A stretch of DNA of 64,000 nucleotides from an uncultured Prevotellaceae bacterium (GCA_900316645.1 ONDP01000009.1:1272-65271), one strand, 5' to 3'; positions 1 to 7,636 are shown, counted from the first letter of the stretch. Notes: generated by a model not told the origin, from the sequence alone. Program-made: numbers and translations.

Positions 1-96
1 ACCCATCCTCTCCCTATATGGAGAGGCTCAAACTCAGAACTGCAGAAACCGACAGTTCTGAGTGCGTTTTGGTATCGCGGGACGACGCGATGGGTT
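1..96. repeat. Array of short hairpins, cut by the window edge
   Basis: No gene is supported here. The stretch is a run of perfect or near-perfect hairpins: CTCTCC/GGAGAG near 8-26, CTCAGAACT/AGTTCTGAG near 34-63, and TCGCG/CGCGA near 75-90. ACCCATC at the left edge pairs with GATGGGT near 89-95, so the array may be enclosed by a terminal stem. It abuts a copy of the larger hairpin element that follows. The 62-codon reading frame across it on the minus strand follows the hairpins and has no protein-like features. Function is unknown; a mobile or RNA-coding repeat is possible. Confidence 0.55.
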
Positions 97-263
97 TTTT
101 AGCGAAGCAGGGTTTTGCTTTTTGAAAGTTTGGATATCCGTAAGGATAGGGTCTGATGGCGGTAGGCAGATGGTGGAAGTATACTTCCGACCAGCTGCAT
201 GACGGCAGCAGAACAGAAGCACAACGTGCTTAAACTTTCAAAAAGGGTTTTTGTGGTTTTTGT
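92..263 (-). repeat. Multi-hairpin repeat element A, copy 1 (inverted)
   Basis: This is the reverse complement of the element at 7354-7526, nearly identical through the core. Read on the minus strand it runs: CAAAAACC-rich left end, GAAAGTTT, hairpin AGCAC/GTGCT, a GC-rich stretch, perfect hairpin GGAAGTATACTTCC, CACCATCTGCC, hairpin ATCC/GGAT, AAACTTTC, and an AAAACCC right end with a GCTTCGC motif. GAAAGTTT and AAACTTTC form a terminal stem that encloses the internal hairpins. There is no open frame of note. Conserved hairpins with variable linkers suggest selection on folded DNA or RNA. Confidence 0.75.
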
Positions 264-337
264 TTATAATCCGTGTGATTCGTGAGATTTGTGTTCAAAA
301 TTAACAACAAAAAAATGGTATATTCAAAAAATAGTTG

Positions 338-345
338 TATCTTTG
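338..345 (+). promoter_or_regulatory. Bacteroidetes -7 box for the NusG-like gene
   Basis: TATCTTTG fits the Bacteroidetes primary-sigma -7 consensus TAnnTTTG and lies 36 bases ahead of the ATG at 382. No good -33 TTTG is present at the usual spacing, so this is a partial match. Confidence 0.5.
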
Positions 346-381
346 TAACCGCAAATGGAATGTTAACCAATAGGGGAGTGA

Positions 382-990
382 ATGACAACAGATACCAATG
401 AACGCCACCAGCAATTGCTTTGGTTTCCCATGCGCATCACGTATGGCAGAACCGAACGCATGCAACGCATCAAAGAGATGCTCGAACAGGAGCACCTGAA
501 ATGCTTTTTGCCCATGCGTGTGGAGTTCAAGAAGACTGATGACTTCGACGTCCGTAAACTCACAGTACCTGCTGTCAACGGTCTTATCTTCGTCCAGGCC
601 TCGCAGGAGCAACTCACCCAGCTGAAGATGACGCGCCGTGAGTTTGAGCCCATGCACTACTATACGAACCACCTGGCTGAGAATGGCGATGATAAGATTC
701 TTACCATTCCTGACGGTCAGATGGAGAATTTCATGCGGGCCTATACACTGATGGACGACCATGTGTCGCTGTTGGAATATACCGACTTCATTGCCAAGCC
801 CGGCAAGCGGGTGCGTGTCAAGGAGGGTATTTATGAGAACTTGGTGGGTACTGTGAAGCGCATTAAGAAGAGTCAGTGTATCATCGTGGAGCTTGAAGGT
901 TTCGCTGCCATCACCATCGGTTATCTCCCGCCTTCTTCGCTCGAGGAACTCACTGAGGCGGAATATCAGCAGTATATGGAGAAGAATTGA
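382..990 (+). CDS. UpxY-type NusG-like transcription antiterminator
   Basis: A 202-residue NusG paralogue. The N-terminal half has the NGN-domain pattern of UpxY proteins: a tryptophan/aromatic start (LLWFPMRITYGR), then a basic segment and VPAVNGLIFVQAS at about residues 70-85. A KOW-like segment follows near 140-175 (KPGKRVRVKEGIYENLVGTVKRI, shown here in part as VRVKEGIYENLVG). In Bacteroides, UpxY proteins stop premature termination of capsule operons. Here no polysaccharide operon follows: the next gene is on the other strand beyond GC-rich repeats. It may act in trans or be an orphan left after rearrangement. The family is clear; the target is unknown. Confidence 0.8.
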   Translation: MTTDTNERHQQLLWFPMRITYGRTERMQRIKEMLEQEHLKCFLPMRVEFKKTDDFDVRKLTVPAVNGLIFVQASQEQLTQLKMTRREFEPMHYYTNHLAENGDDKILTIPDGQMENFMRAYTLMDDHVSLLEYTDFIAKPGKRVRVKEGIYENLVGTVKRIKKSQCIIVELEGFAAITIGYLPPSSLEELTEAEYQQYMEKN

Positions 991-1185
991 GAGACCCCCT
1001 CGGTCCCCCTGTTTAGGGGGAAGGATGAGGGCTGAGGGATGAGGGAGAGACCCCCTCGGTCCCCCTGTTTAGGGGGAAGACTTACATCAGCCATCAGACT
1101 TCAGACATCAGCCTTCAGCCTTCGTTAGAGCCCTCTTCCATCTCACACCATCCTCCCCCTAAACAGGGGGACCGAGGGGGTCTCT
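991..1185. repeat. GC-rich palindromic repeats (two direct, one inverted) with heptad repeats between
   Basis: Three near-identical units of about 30 bp occupy this gap: direct copies at about 991-1021 and 1047-1079 and an inverted copy at about 1153-1185. Each contains ACCCCCTCGG, then the hairpin CCCCCTGTTTAGGGGG. Between them lie heptanucleotide runs (GGATGAG/GGCTGAG and CATCAGA/CTTCAGA types). The inverted outer copies could fold into a long stem and may end transcription of the converging genes on both sides. Related copies lie at 7637-7740. Confidence 0.75.
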
Positions 1186-1190
1186 CCCTC

Positions 1191-1823
1191 TCAGCCATCA
1201 GACTTCTTACATCTTAGAAGGGACCAGCGGTAGAGGTTGCAGCCGACGAAGTTGCCGAGGACTTCGGAGAGATAGACGATTATAAGTGAAGAGGGAGAAG
1301 TGAAAAGTGAAGAGTGAAAAGTGAAAAGTGATGAGTGAGAATTGAAGAGGGAGAGGAGGAAGTAGAAGGCATCGGCGATGCTGTGGGCGAAGCCACAGAG
1401 GATGAAGACGGGGACACCGAGGAGGAGGGGGAGCATCTTACCCTTGCGGGCGAACTCGACGGCGGTGGTCATGATGAAACCGCAACCGATGGCAAGGAGG
1501 AAACAGGCCCAAGGACCTTTCGCCAGGCGACTGGCGAGGATCTTGGTGGCTGGCTCGATACAGTCGGGTTGGGCATAGGAGATGAGCCATGCTGAGAGCA
1601 AACAGCCCACGATATTACCCAAGAGGACGACAGCGAGCATGGTCCAGTCGCCCTTGAGACGGATGAAACCTGCTGTGCCCGTATAGAGCTTCAGACCGTA
1701 ATACACAACGGTGGTGAGTCCGAAGGCGAAGAGGACGGCACCTGCCACGCCTCCTACACGGAGATTGACCACACAACCAATGGAAATACAAATTCCTGCG
1801 AGAATGGAAAGAGGGAAAGTCAT
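1191..1823 (-). CDS. Formate/nitrite transporter-family membrane protein with repeat insertion
   Basis: A 210-residue hydrophobic protein with about six membrane segments. The features LAGICISIGCVVNL at the start, GNIVGCLLSAWL near residues 70-85 and FAHSIADAFYF near 145-155 resemble the formate/nitrite (FNT) channel family, which moves small monovalent anions across the inner membrane. It is shorter than usual family members (about 250-280 residues). The loop before the last helix (about residues 158-180, serine/leucine/phenylalanine-rich) is encoded by a heptanucleotide tandem repeat of the GAAAAGT type at about 1287-1345, so repeat DNA has grown inside the gene. Gain or loss of one unit would remove the last helix. 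Family call moderate; substrate not inferred. Confidence 0.65.
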   Translation of the reverse strand: MTFPLSILAGICISIGCVVNLRVGGVAGAVLFAFGLTTVVYYGLKLYTGTAGFIRLKGDWTMLAVVLLGNIVGCLLSAWLISYAQPDCIEPATKILASRLAKGPWACFLLAIGCGFIMTTAVEFARKGKMLPLLLGVPVFILCGFAHSIADAFYFLLSLFNSHSSLFTFHSSLFTSPSSLIIVYLSEVLGNFVGCNLYRWSLLRCKKSDG

Positions 1824-1834
1824 ATTTTTTTAAT

Positions 1835-1978
1835 TGAGAATTGACAATTGACAATTGAGAATTAAATGAGGAATGAGGAATGAGAAGTGAGAAATGAAGG
1901 GGTTATTTATGTTTTTTTCATTAAAAATCGCCATCAGACCTTTGACTTTAGACTTTAGCCATCAGACATCAGACATCT
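1835..1978. repeat. Heptanucleotide tandem repeats between FNT gene and murQ
   Basis: Several different 7-bp units occur side by side: GACAATT/GAGAATT (about 1838-1865), GAATGAG variants (about 1867-1897), and CATCAGA variants (about 1930-1978). The last run extends into the end of murQ, whose TGA stop lies in the repeat. No gene is visible. Confidence 0.7.
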
Positions 1979-2777
1979 TAAGAGCCCGGTCGACACTGCC
2001 GGCTTCTAGGAGGTAGTGCTCGGCTTCGTCATAGGGGATGCCGAGGGATTCCTGAATCATGCGGGTGCCACGGTCGAGGAGTTTGGCATTGGTGAGTTGC
2101 ATCTTCACCATGCGGTTGTCCTTGACACGACCAAGACGAATCATGAGGGTGGTGGAGATCATGTTGAGCACCATTTTCTGTGCTGTACCACTCTTCATGC
2201 GGCTGGAGCCAGTGACGAACTCTGGACCGACAATGGTCTCAACGGGACAATCGGACACCTCAGCCAAAGGGGTATGGGGATTGCTGGTGATACAACCCGT
2301 CAACAGGCCGTGGCTGCGCGCCTCCTGGAGGGCTCCCACGACATAAGGTGTGGTGCCAGAGGCAGCGATACCGATGACGGTGTCATCAGCTGTGGGCTGA
2401 TAGGGCAGTAGATCCTGCCAGCCCTGACGGGCATCATCCTCAGCCTTCTCGACGGCATGGCGCAATGCCTCGTCACCACCGGCAATGACGGCAATGACCC
2501 AGTCGGCAGAAACACCGAAGGTGGGAGGCAGTTCGCTGGCATCCAGTACACCCAGTCGTCCGCTGGTTCCAGCTCCTAAGTAAAATAGCCGTCCGCCCCG
2601 TTTGAGACGTGGTTCGATGGCTTGTACCAAGGTTTCGACCTGCGGTATAGCCTTTTGCACAGCCTCAGCCACCAAGGCATCCTCCTCGTTGATATGGTGC
2701 AGCAATTCAGTGACCGACATCTGTTCGAGGTGGTTGAAATGTGATGGCTGTTCGGTGATTTTGTCCTTATGATTCAT
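1962..2777 (-). CDS. murQ: N-acetylmuramic acid 6-phosphate etherase
   Basis: MurQ cleaves the lactyl ether of N-acetylmuramic acid 6-phosphate to give GlcNAc-6-phosphate and D-lactate, in cytoplasmic recycling of peptidoglycan. At 271 residues it has a complete SIS sugar-isomerase fold. The substrate-binding stretch YLGAGTSGRLG is at about 66-76, followed by DASELPP, in which Glu82 matches the catalytic glutamate of the family. The second phosphate-binding stretch IAASGTTPYV and the family signature GTAQKMVLNMISTTLMIRLG are present. The last codons and the stop lie in a heptanucleotide repeat, so the C-terminus may vary between strains. The gene stands alone, after the terminator of the fumarate reductase operon. 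Confidence 0.95.
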   Translation of the reverse strand: MNHKDKITEQPSHFNHLEQMSVTELLHHINEEDALVAEAVQKAIPQVETLVQAIEPRLKRGGRLFYLGAGTSGRLGVLDASELPPTFGVSADWVIAVIAGGDEALRHAVEKAEDDARQGWQDLLPYQPTADDTVIGIAASGTTPYVVGALQEARSHGLLTGCITSNPHTPLAEVSDCPVETIVGPEFVTGSSRMKSGTAQKMVLNMISTTLMIRLGRVKDNRMVKMQLTNAKLLDRGTRMIQESLGIPYDEAEHYLLEAGSVDRALKMSDV

Positions 2778-2791
2778 AACCCTTTGATAAA

Positions 2792-2822
2792 AAGCGCCAC
2801 AGGTGTTGAGTCTGTGGCGCTT
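2792..2822 (-). terminator. Intrinsic terminator of the frdCAB operon
   Basis: An 11-bp perfect stem, AAGCGCCACAG with CTGTGGCGCTT, encloses a 9-base loop. On the minus strand it is followed by a T run (GCTTTTTATC). It lies between the end of frdB (2841) and the start of murQ, as expected for a rho-independent terminator of the minus-strand operon. Confidence 0.85.
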
Positions 2823-2840
2823 AATATTAATAAGGTGAGA

Positions 2841-3599
2841 TTAGTCCGCAACCTTAGCTTTGATCATCTCACGGTTGAGGCGAGCGATGTTGCTGATGGT
2901 TTCGTTCTTCGGGCACACAGCCTCGCAGGCGCGAGTGTTGGTGCAGTTACCGAAGCCGAGTTCGTCCATCTTGGCAATCATGTTCTTCACGCGGCGAGCA
3001 GCCTCTACGCGACCCTGTGGGAGCAGGGCGAGCTGAGACACCTTAGACGATACGAAGAGCATGGCAGAGCCGTTCTTACAAGCAGCTACGCAGGCGCCAC
3101 AGCCGATGCAGCTGGCACAGTCCATAGCCTCGTCGGCATCCTCCTTAGGGATGAGGATGGCATTGGCATCCTGAGCCTGGCCAGTGCGGATGGTGGTGTA
3201 ACCGCCAGCCTGGATAATCTTATCGAAGGCACCACGGTCGACCATACAGTCCTTGATAACGGGGAAGGCAGCCGAGCGCCAGGGCTCAACAGTGATGACG
3301 TCGCCATCGTTGAAGCGGCGCATATAGAGCTGACAGGTGGTAGCGCCACGTTCGGTCTTACCATGCGGTGTACCATTGATGTAGAGTGAGCACATACCGC
3401 AGATACCCTCGCGGCAGTCGTGGTCGAACACGAAGGGCTCCTTGCCTTCGTTGATGAGACACTCGTTGAGAATGTCGAGCATTTCAAGGAACGAAGTGTC
3501 GTCGGGAATGTCTTGCATCACATAGCTATCGAAGTGACCCTCATCTTTCGGACCATTCTGTCGCCAAAATTTTATTGTAAAACTGATATTTTTAGCCAT
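2841..3599 (-). CDS. frdB: Fumarate reductase/succinate dehydrogenase iron-sulfur subunit
   Basis: A 252-residue electron-transfer subunit linking the flavoprotein to the membrane cytochrome. Ligands for all three clusters are visible: a plant-type [2Fe-2S] site with Cys62, Cys67, Cys70 and Cys89; a ferredoxin motif [14 protein letters not shown] from Cys161; and Cys219, Cys225 and Cys229 completing the remaining clusters. In Prevotella and Bacteroides this enzyme reduces fumarate to succinate as the terminal step of anaerobic electron transport. It is last in the frdC-frdA-frdB operon, separated from frdA by a GC-rich inverted repeat. The symbol sdhB is also used; direction is inferred from the anaerobic lineage. 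Confidence 0.95.
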   Translation of the reverse strand: MAKNISFTIKFWRQNGPKDEGHFDSYVMQDIPDDTSFLEMLDILNECLINEGKEPFVFDHDCREGICGMCSLYINGTPHGKTERGATTCQLYMRRFNDGDVITVEPWRSAAFPVIKDCMVDRGAFDKIIQAGGYTTIRTGQAQDANAILIPKEDADEAMDCASCIGCGACVAACKNGSAMLFVSSKVSQLALLPQGRVEAARRVKNMIAKMDELGFGNCTNTRACEAVCPKNETISNIARLNREMIKAKVAD

Positions 3600-3603
3600 A
3601 ATT

Positions 3604-3713
3604 TAGCCCCCCTCTTAATCCCCCCTAAAGGGAGGAGGCCACAATAGGGGCATGGGCCTTTGTTGTTAATCTGTACCCCTCCCCCTTTTGGGGGAGGTTG
3701 GGAGGGGGCTCTT
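3604..3713. repeat. GC-rich inverted repeats between frdA and frdB
   Basis: Two similar GC-rich units face each other: about 3604-3640 (AGCCCCCCTCTTAATC, then CCCCCTAAAGGGAGGAGG) and about 3675-3713 (CCCCTCCCCCTTTTGGGGGA, then GGTTGGGAGGGGGCTC). Each is itself a hairpin, and together they can form a larger stem. They lie inside an operon, so they may lower frdB expression relative to frdA or stabilise mRNA ends. They resemble the termini of the DUF559 element at 62152-62586 in general pattern. Confidence 0.65.
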
Positions 3714-5691
3714 AGTTCTTATAATTACGTGTCTGAACCTTGATTGCTTCGTACTCCAGCGGCTCCTTGATGAGTTCGGGCTCGTTGCCTTTGCCTTTGT
3801 ACTCCCAGCAGCCTACGTAGAAGTAGTTCTCGTCGTCGCGCTTAGCCTCGCCTTCCTCGGTCTGGTACTCCTCACGGAAGTGACCGCCGCAAGACTCGTT
3901 ACGAGAGAGGGCGTCGAACGCCACGAGCTGACCCATGGTGAAGAAGTCGCGGAGGTGGATAGCCTTGTCGAGTTCGACATTCAGGCCTTCCTTAGAACCG
4001 GGAACGAAGAGGTTGGTATCGAACTCCTTCTCGAGATCGTGCATCTTCTTCAGACCGGTCTTCAGACCCTCGGCGGTGCGACCCATTCCCACATACTCCC
4101 ACATGATGTGACCGAGTTCCTTGTGGATAGAATCGACAGAACGCTTACCCTTGATATTCATGAGGCGGTCGATTTCAGCAGCAACGCCCTTCTCAGCCTC
4201 CTCGAACTCAGGACGGTCGGTTGGAACCTTCGGCCAAACAGCCTGGTCTGCCAGATAGTTCTGGATGGTGTAAGGCAGAACGAAGTAACCGTCGGCCAGA
4301 CCCTGCATCAGTGCAGAAGCACCGAGGCGGTTAGCACCGTGGTCGGAGAAATTACACTCACCGATGGCGAAGAGGCCAGGGATGGTGGTCTGCAACTCAT
4401 AGTCGACCCAGATACCACCCATGGTATAGTGGATGGCGGGATAGATCATCATAGGCTTGTAGTACTTCACGCCATTGATCTCGTTGGCCACATCGCCGGG
4501 GAAGACATCGGTAATCTCCTCGTACATCTCGAAGAGGTTGCCATAACGCTGCATGATGACATCGATGCCGAGGCGGTTGATAGACTCAGAGAAGTCGAGG
4601 AACACAGCCAGACCGGTGTTGTTGACACCGAAGCCCTTGTCGCAACGCTCCTTAGCGGCACGAGAAGCCACGTCGCGAGGAACGAGGTTACCGAAGGCAG
4701 GATAGCGGCGCTCGAGGTAGTAGTCGCGATCCTCCTCAGGAATCTCCCAGCCCTGCTTGGTACCAGCCTGCAGCGCCTTGGCATCCTCGATTTTCTTAGG
4801 AACCCAGATACGACCGTCGTTACGCAGTGACTCAGACATCAGTGTCAGCTTAGACTGCTTGTCGCCATGAACGGGGATACAGGTGGGGTGAATCTGCACG
4901 TAAGAGGGGTTAGCAAAATAAGCACCCTTGCGATAGCACTGAACGGCAGCGGTGCAGTTGCATCCCATAGCGTTGGTAGAGAGGAAATAAGTGTTTCCGT
5001 AACCACCGGTAGCGATAACCACTGCATTGGCAGAGAAGCGCTCCAGTTGACCAGTCACGAGGTTCTTGGCAATGATGCCACGGGCGCGACCATCGACGAT
5101 GACCACATCCTCCATCTCGTAGCGGGTATAGAGCTTCACCTTGCCAGCCTTCACCTGACAGCTCAGTGAGCTATAGGCACCGAGCAACAGCTGCTGACCG
5201 GTCTGACCCTTGGCATAGAACGTACGGCTCACCTGGGCACCACCGAAGGAACGGTTTGCCAACATACCGCCGTACTCACGAGCGAAGGGCACACCCTGAG
5301 CGACACACTGGTCGATGATATTATTGCTGACCTCAGCCAGACGATAGACATTAGCCTCGCGGGCACGATAGTCACCACCCTTTACGGTATCGTAGAACAG
5401 ACGATAGACAGAGTCGCCATCGTTCTGATAACACTTAGCGGCATTGATACCACCCTGTGCAGCGATAGAGTGAGCACGACGGGGAGAGTCCTGGATGCAC
5501 AGGTTGATGACATTGAAACCCATCTCGCCGAGAGAGGCAGCTGCAGATGCACCAGCCAGACCGGTACCAACAACAATCACGTCGAGCTTCAACTTATTCT
5601 TGGGGTTCACCAAGCGCTGATGGGCTTTATACTCTTTCCATTTCTCAGGTACTGGACCTGCAGGAATCTTAGAATCTAATACTTTTGCCAT
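3712..5691 (-). CDS. frdA: Fumarate reductase/succinate dehydrogenase flavoprotein subunit
   Basis: A 659-residue catalytic subunit with covalently bound FAD. The dinucleotide-binding motif [17 protein letters not shown] starts at about residue 42, and [11 protein letters not shown] carries the histidine (His74) expected to bind [15 protein letters not shown] and the downstream [14 protein letters not shown] segment belong to the capping and FAD-binding regions of this family. Its length and N-terminus match the Bacteroidetes type that pairs with a single di-haem cytochrome. It is the middle gene of a three-gene minus-strand operon with frdC upstream and frdB downstream. Acts on the cytoplasmic side of the inner membrane. 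Confidence 0.95.
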   Translation of the reverse strand: MAKVLDSKIPAGPVPEKWKEYKAHQRLVNPKNKLKLDVIVVGTGLAGASAAASLGEMGFNVINLCIQDSPRRAHSIAAQGGINAAKCYQNDGDSVYRLFYDTVKGGDYRAREANVYRLAEVSNNIIDQCVAQGVPFAREYGGMLANRSFGGAQVSRTFYAKGQTGQQLLLGAYSSLSCQVKAGKVKLYTRYEMEDVVIVDGRARGIIAKNLVTGQLERFSANAVVIATGGYGNTYFLSTNAMGCNCTAAVQCYRKGAYFANPSYVQIHPTCIPVHGDKQSKLTLMSESLRNDGRIWVPKKIEDAKALQAGTKQGWEIPEEDRDYYLERRYPAFGNLVPRDVASRAAKERCDKGFGVNNTGLAVFLDFSESINRLGIDVIMQRYGNLFEMYEEITDVFPGDVANEINGVKYYKPMMIYPAIHYTMGGIWVDYELQTTIPGLFAIGECNFSDHGANRLGASALMQGLADGYFVLPYTIQNYLADQAVWPKVPTDRPEFEEAEKGVAAEIDRLMNIKGKRSVDSIHKELGHIMWEYVGMGRTAEGLKTGLKKMHDLEKEFDTNLFVPGSKEGLNVELDKAIHLRDFFTMGQLVAFDALSRNESCGGHFREEYQTEEGEAKRDDENYFYVGCWEYKGKGNEPELIKEPLEYEAIKVQTRNYKN

Positions 5692-5732
5692 AATAAAAAT
5701 TTAATGCTTAATTCATAATTCATAATGCATAA

Positions 5733-6428
5733 TTAGCAGCCACCTGCATAGCAGTAGAGGCTGGGAGCGCACTTAAAGGCGAAAGCCAAAACAACTACGA
5801 GGAAGCCCAGCATCAGCAGGGTGACATAGATGAAACCGATGACGCGCCAGCGGTTGAACCAGATCTTGCCACTGATACCCAGTGTCTGCATGGCAGACCA
5901 GAAACCGTGGGTGAGGTGGAACCAGATGGCACAAATCCAGATGACATACAGCACTGCATAGATGGGGTTGCCGAAGGTGTCGATGATGAAGGCGAAACCG
6001 TCGGAGGGCAGATGACCTGCGGTAAAGCCCATGATCTCGGCAAACATCATGTTGTACCAGAAATTAAACAAGTGGAGCAACAGACCCAGGAGGATGATGA
6101 TACCCAGTACGAGCATGTTCTGGGAAGCCCACTCCACCTTTTCAGGTTTGTCCGTCACAGCATAACGCTCCTTACCGCGAGCAGTACGATTCTGCGCAGT
6201 CAGGATGAATGCGAAAACAATGTGAATCACTGCGAGGGCAGCCAGACCGAGCGTAGCTACGACAGCATACCAGTTGGCACCCAGCAGTTCACAAATCATG
6301 TTGTATGCCTCACCGGAGAAGAGCGCAACGATGTTCATGGCGCAATGGAACGTCAAGAACAGTATGAGCGCAATACCCGTAACGGACATTACAACTTTAC
6401 GACCAATTGATGAATTGATTAACCACAT
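5733..6428 (-). CDS. frdC: Fumarate reductase cytochrome b subunit
   Basis: A 231-residue integral membrane protein with five predicted helices that anchors the complex and passes electrons between menaquinone and the iron-sulfur subunit. The opening segment SSIGRKVVMSVTGIALILFLTFHCAMN and a later WFHLTHGFWSAMQTLG stretch supply conserved histidines, likely haem ligands of the di-haem type-B family. It is the first gene of the operon, with a good Bacteroidetes promoter 66 bases upstream. The heptad-like ATAATTCATAATGCATAATT run separates it from frdA. Confidence 0.93.
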   Translation of the reverse strand: MWLINSSIGRKVVMSVTGIALILFLTFHCAMNIVALFSGEAYNMICELLGANWYAVVATLGLAALAVIHIVFAFILTAQNRTARGKERYAVTDKPEKVEWASQNMLVLGIIILLGLLLHLFNFWYNMMFAEIMGFTAGHLPSDGFAFIIDTFGNPIYAVLYVIWICAIWFHLTHGFWSAMQTLGISGKIWFNRWRVIGFIYVTLLMLGFLVVVLAFAFKCAPSLYCYAGGC

Positions 6429-6493
6429 AAAAATTATAGTATTAAATTAATAAAAATACCTGATATTAAGTACGTGCGTGCACGTTTAGGCTA

Positions 6494-6525
6494 CAAAATT
6501 ACTATAAAATTATGAAACTCGCAAA
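6494..6525 (-). promoter_or_regulatory. Promoter of frdCAB
   Basis: On the minus strand a -33 TTTG (complement of 6522-6525) is followed after 20 bases by TAATTTTG (complement of 6494-6501), a full match to the Bacteroidetes consensus. The leader of about 65 bases contains the palindrome ACGTGCGTGCACGT near 6471-6484, a possible regulator site or mRNA hairpin. Confidence 0.75.
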
Positions 6526-6570
6526 CGTTTTCGTAAGAAATTAGATAATTTATACAAAATCTTTGGTTGG

Positions 6571-6606
6571 TTTATGGTTTACTGTTTATAGTTTACCGTT
6601 TAGGGG
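6571..6606. repeat. Heptanucleotide repeat (NNGTTTA type)
   Basis: Four or five units of the form TGGTTTA, CTGTTTA, TAGTTTA, CCGTTTA stand in register just ahead of hairpin element A copy 2. The unit differs from other heptad arrays in the window, but the 7-bp period is the same. Confidence 0.65.
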
Positions 6607-6615
6607 GTAGATTTT

Positions 6616-6790
6616 GACAAAAACCACAAAAACCCCTTTTGAAAGTTTTAGCACTTTGTGCTTGTGTCTTACTGACGTTATACATCTGGTCGGAAGTAAA
6701 CTTCCACCATCTGCCTAACATCAGCAGGACCTATCCTATCGGATAGTAAAACTTTCAAAAAAAAACCCCGGCTCTTCGAGCCTAAAAAAC
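6616..6790 (+). repeat. Multi-hairpin repeat element A, copy 2
   Basis: Same order of parts as copies 1 and 3: a GACAAAAACCACAAAAACCC end, GAAAGTTTTA, hairpin AGCAC/GTGCT, GGAAGTAAACTTCC, ACCATCTGCCTA, hairpin TATCC/GGATA, TAAAACTTTC, and an AAAACCCCGGCTCTTCGAGCC end. Its terminal stem is two or three pairs longer than in the other copies (GAAAGTTTTA with TAAAACTTTC), with matching changes on both sides. This is the kind of covariation expected when a folded form is kept. The right end supplies the stop codon of the GxxExxY gene. Confidence 0.75.
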
Positions 6791-7219
6791 AGAAATTGTC
6801 TTTGTCGTCACATCATAGTAATATTTCTCACATTGGTCTTTTACAGGAGCGAAATTAAACAATATACCTATAGGCATATTGGTCAGACGCATGTAATTCC
6901 ACAATTGCTGACGTTGCTCAACACCTATTGCAGTGATTGCCTTACATTCCACTACTACGTTTCCTTTACACAAGAAATCTATGTAATGCTTGTGGTCCAA
7001 AGGATGGCCATGATATGAAACTCGAAATAAAAATTCTTTCTCATAAGGTATCTGCTTTTCTTCAAGTGCCACTTTAAGAGCTTCCTGGTAAATGTATTCG
7101 TTTAACCAAGGACCCAATTCCCTGTGAACATCTATACAACAACCAATAATATCGTAGACGTGTGATTTAAGCCTATTTAATACCTCTGGGGTGATTGTTG
7201 TTTCATTGATTATCTTCAT
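6782..7219 (-). CDS. GxxExxY family protein (PD-(D/E)xK nuclease-like)
   Basis: A 145-residue member of the GxxExxY / PDDEXK_3 family. DIIGCCIDVHRELGPWLNEYIYQEAL at residues 23-48 aligns with the naming motif, though its glycine position is Trp38 while Glu41 and Tyr44 are kept. A nuclease-like core follows: Asp81 in HYIDFLCKG and Glu91-x-Lys93 in VVVECKA. The biochemical role of the family is not settled. The gene lies between two direct copies of hairpin element A. Its TAG stop is formed by the terminal TTTTTTAG of copy 2, so gene and element are joined rather than merely close. Codon use looks more AT-rich than the frd genes nearby, which suggests transfer. Confidence 0.85.
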   Translation of the reverse strand: MKIINETTITPEVLNRLKSHVYDIIGCCIDVHRELGPWLNEYIYQEALKVALEEKQIPYEKEFLFRVSYHGHPLDHKHYIDFLCKGNVVVECKAITAIGVEQRQQLWNYMRLTNMPIGILFNFAPVKDQCEKYYYDVTTKTISVF

Positions 7220-7301
7220 ATTGCTTTTTAATGAGAAAACGGAAGGATAGTGCTGAATATTATATTATAACATGGGTTTTTTGCGGGGTTTTTCGGAACA
7301 C

Positions 7302-7353
7302 CTACAAAACCCTGTGTTAGATTTATTTACAAAACCCCTGTGTTGGGTTTATT
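7302..7353. repeat. Tandem duplication of about 26 bp next to element A copy 3
   Basis: Two adjacent units read CTACAAAACCCTGTGTTAGA plus TTTATT, and TTACAAAACCCCTGTGTTGG plus GTTTATT. They run into the CAAAAACC end of element A copy 3, whose left terminus they resemble, so they may be decayed copies of that terminus. Confidence 0.55.
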
Positions 7354-7526
7354 GACAAAAACCACAAAAACCCTTTTTGAAAGTTTAAGCACGTTGTGCT
7401 TCTGTTCTGCTGCCGTCATGCAGCTGGTCGGAAGTAAACTTCCACCATCTGCCTACCGCCATCAGACCCTATCCTTACGGATATCCAAACTTTCAAAAAG
7501 CAAAACCCCGCTTCGCTAAAAAACCA
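7354..7526 (+). repeat. Multi-hairpin repeat element A, copy 3
   Basis: Near-identical (inverted) to copy 1. Order: GACAAAAACCACAAAAACCC, GAAAGTTT, AGCAC/GTGCT hairpin, a CTGCTGCCGTCATGCAGC stretch, GGAAGTAAACTTCC hairpin, CACCATCTGCC, ATCC/GGAT hairpin, AAACTTTC, and a CAAAACCCCGCTTCGC end. It lies in the same direction as copy 2 and upstream of the GxxExxY gene, so the two copies bracket that gene as direct repeats. Confidence 0.75.
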
Positions 7527-7636
7527 TTCCTCATTAACCATGCACCAGAATTAACCCTTAACCGCGAACCCTGAACCATTAAACATAATTGCCCTGAACC
7601 TTGAAACTTATATCCTTCCTCCCTCAGCCCTCATCC

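Noticed and set aside
34-222. 62-codon frame on the minus strand across the first hairpin repeats
   Set aside because: It follows the hairpin sequences of two repeat elements, has no domain or start signal, and the same DNA in copy 3 is not kept open.
382-990. Start of a capsule polysaccharide locus led by the UpxY-type gene
   Set aside because: No glycosyltransferase, flippase or UpxZ gene follows; the next genes are repeats, an FNT-family gene and murQ on the other strand.
2769-3389. 206-codon plus-strand frame opposite frdB
   Set aside because: Antisense shadow of frdB, which has all its iron-sulfur ligands; the frame also starts inside a terminator.
3688-4830. 380-codon plus-strand frame opposite frdA
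   Set aside because: It is a long shadow frame on the complement of frdA, with no promoter and a Val/Leu/Glu/His-rich composition typical of antisense frames.
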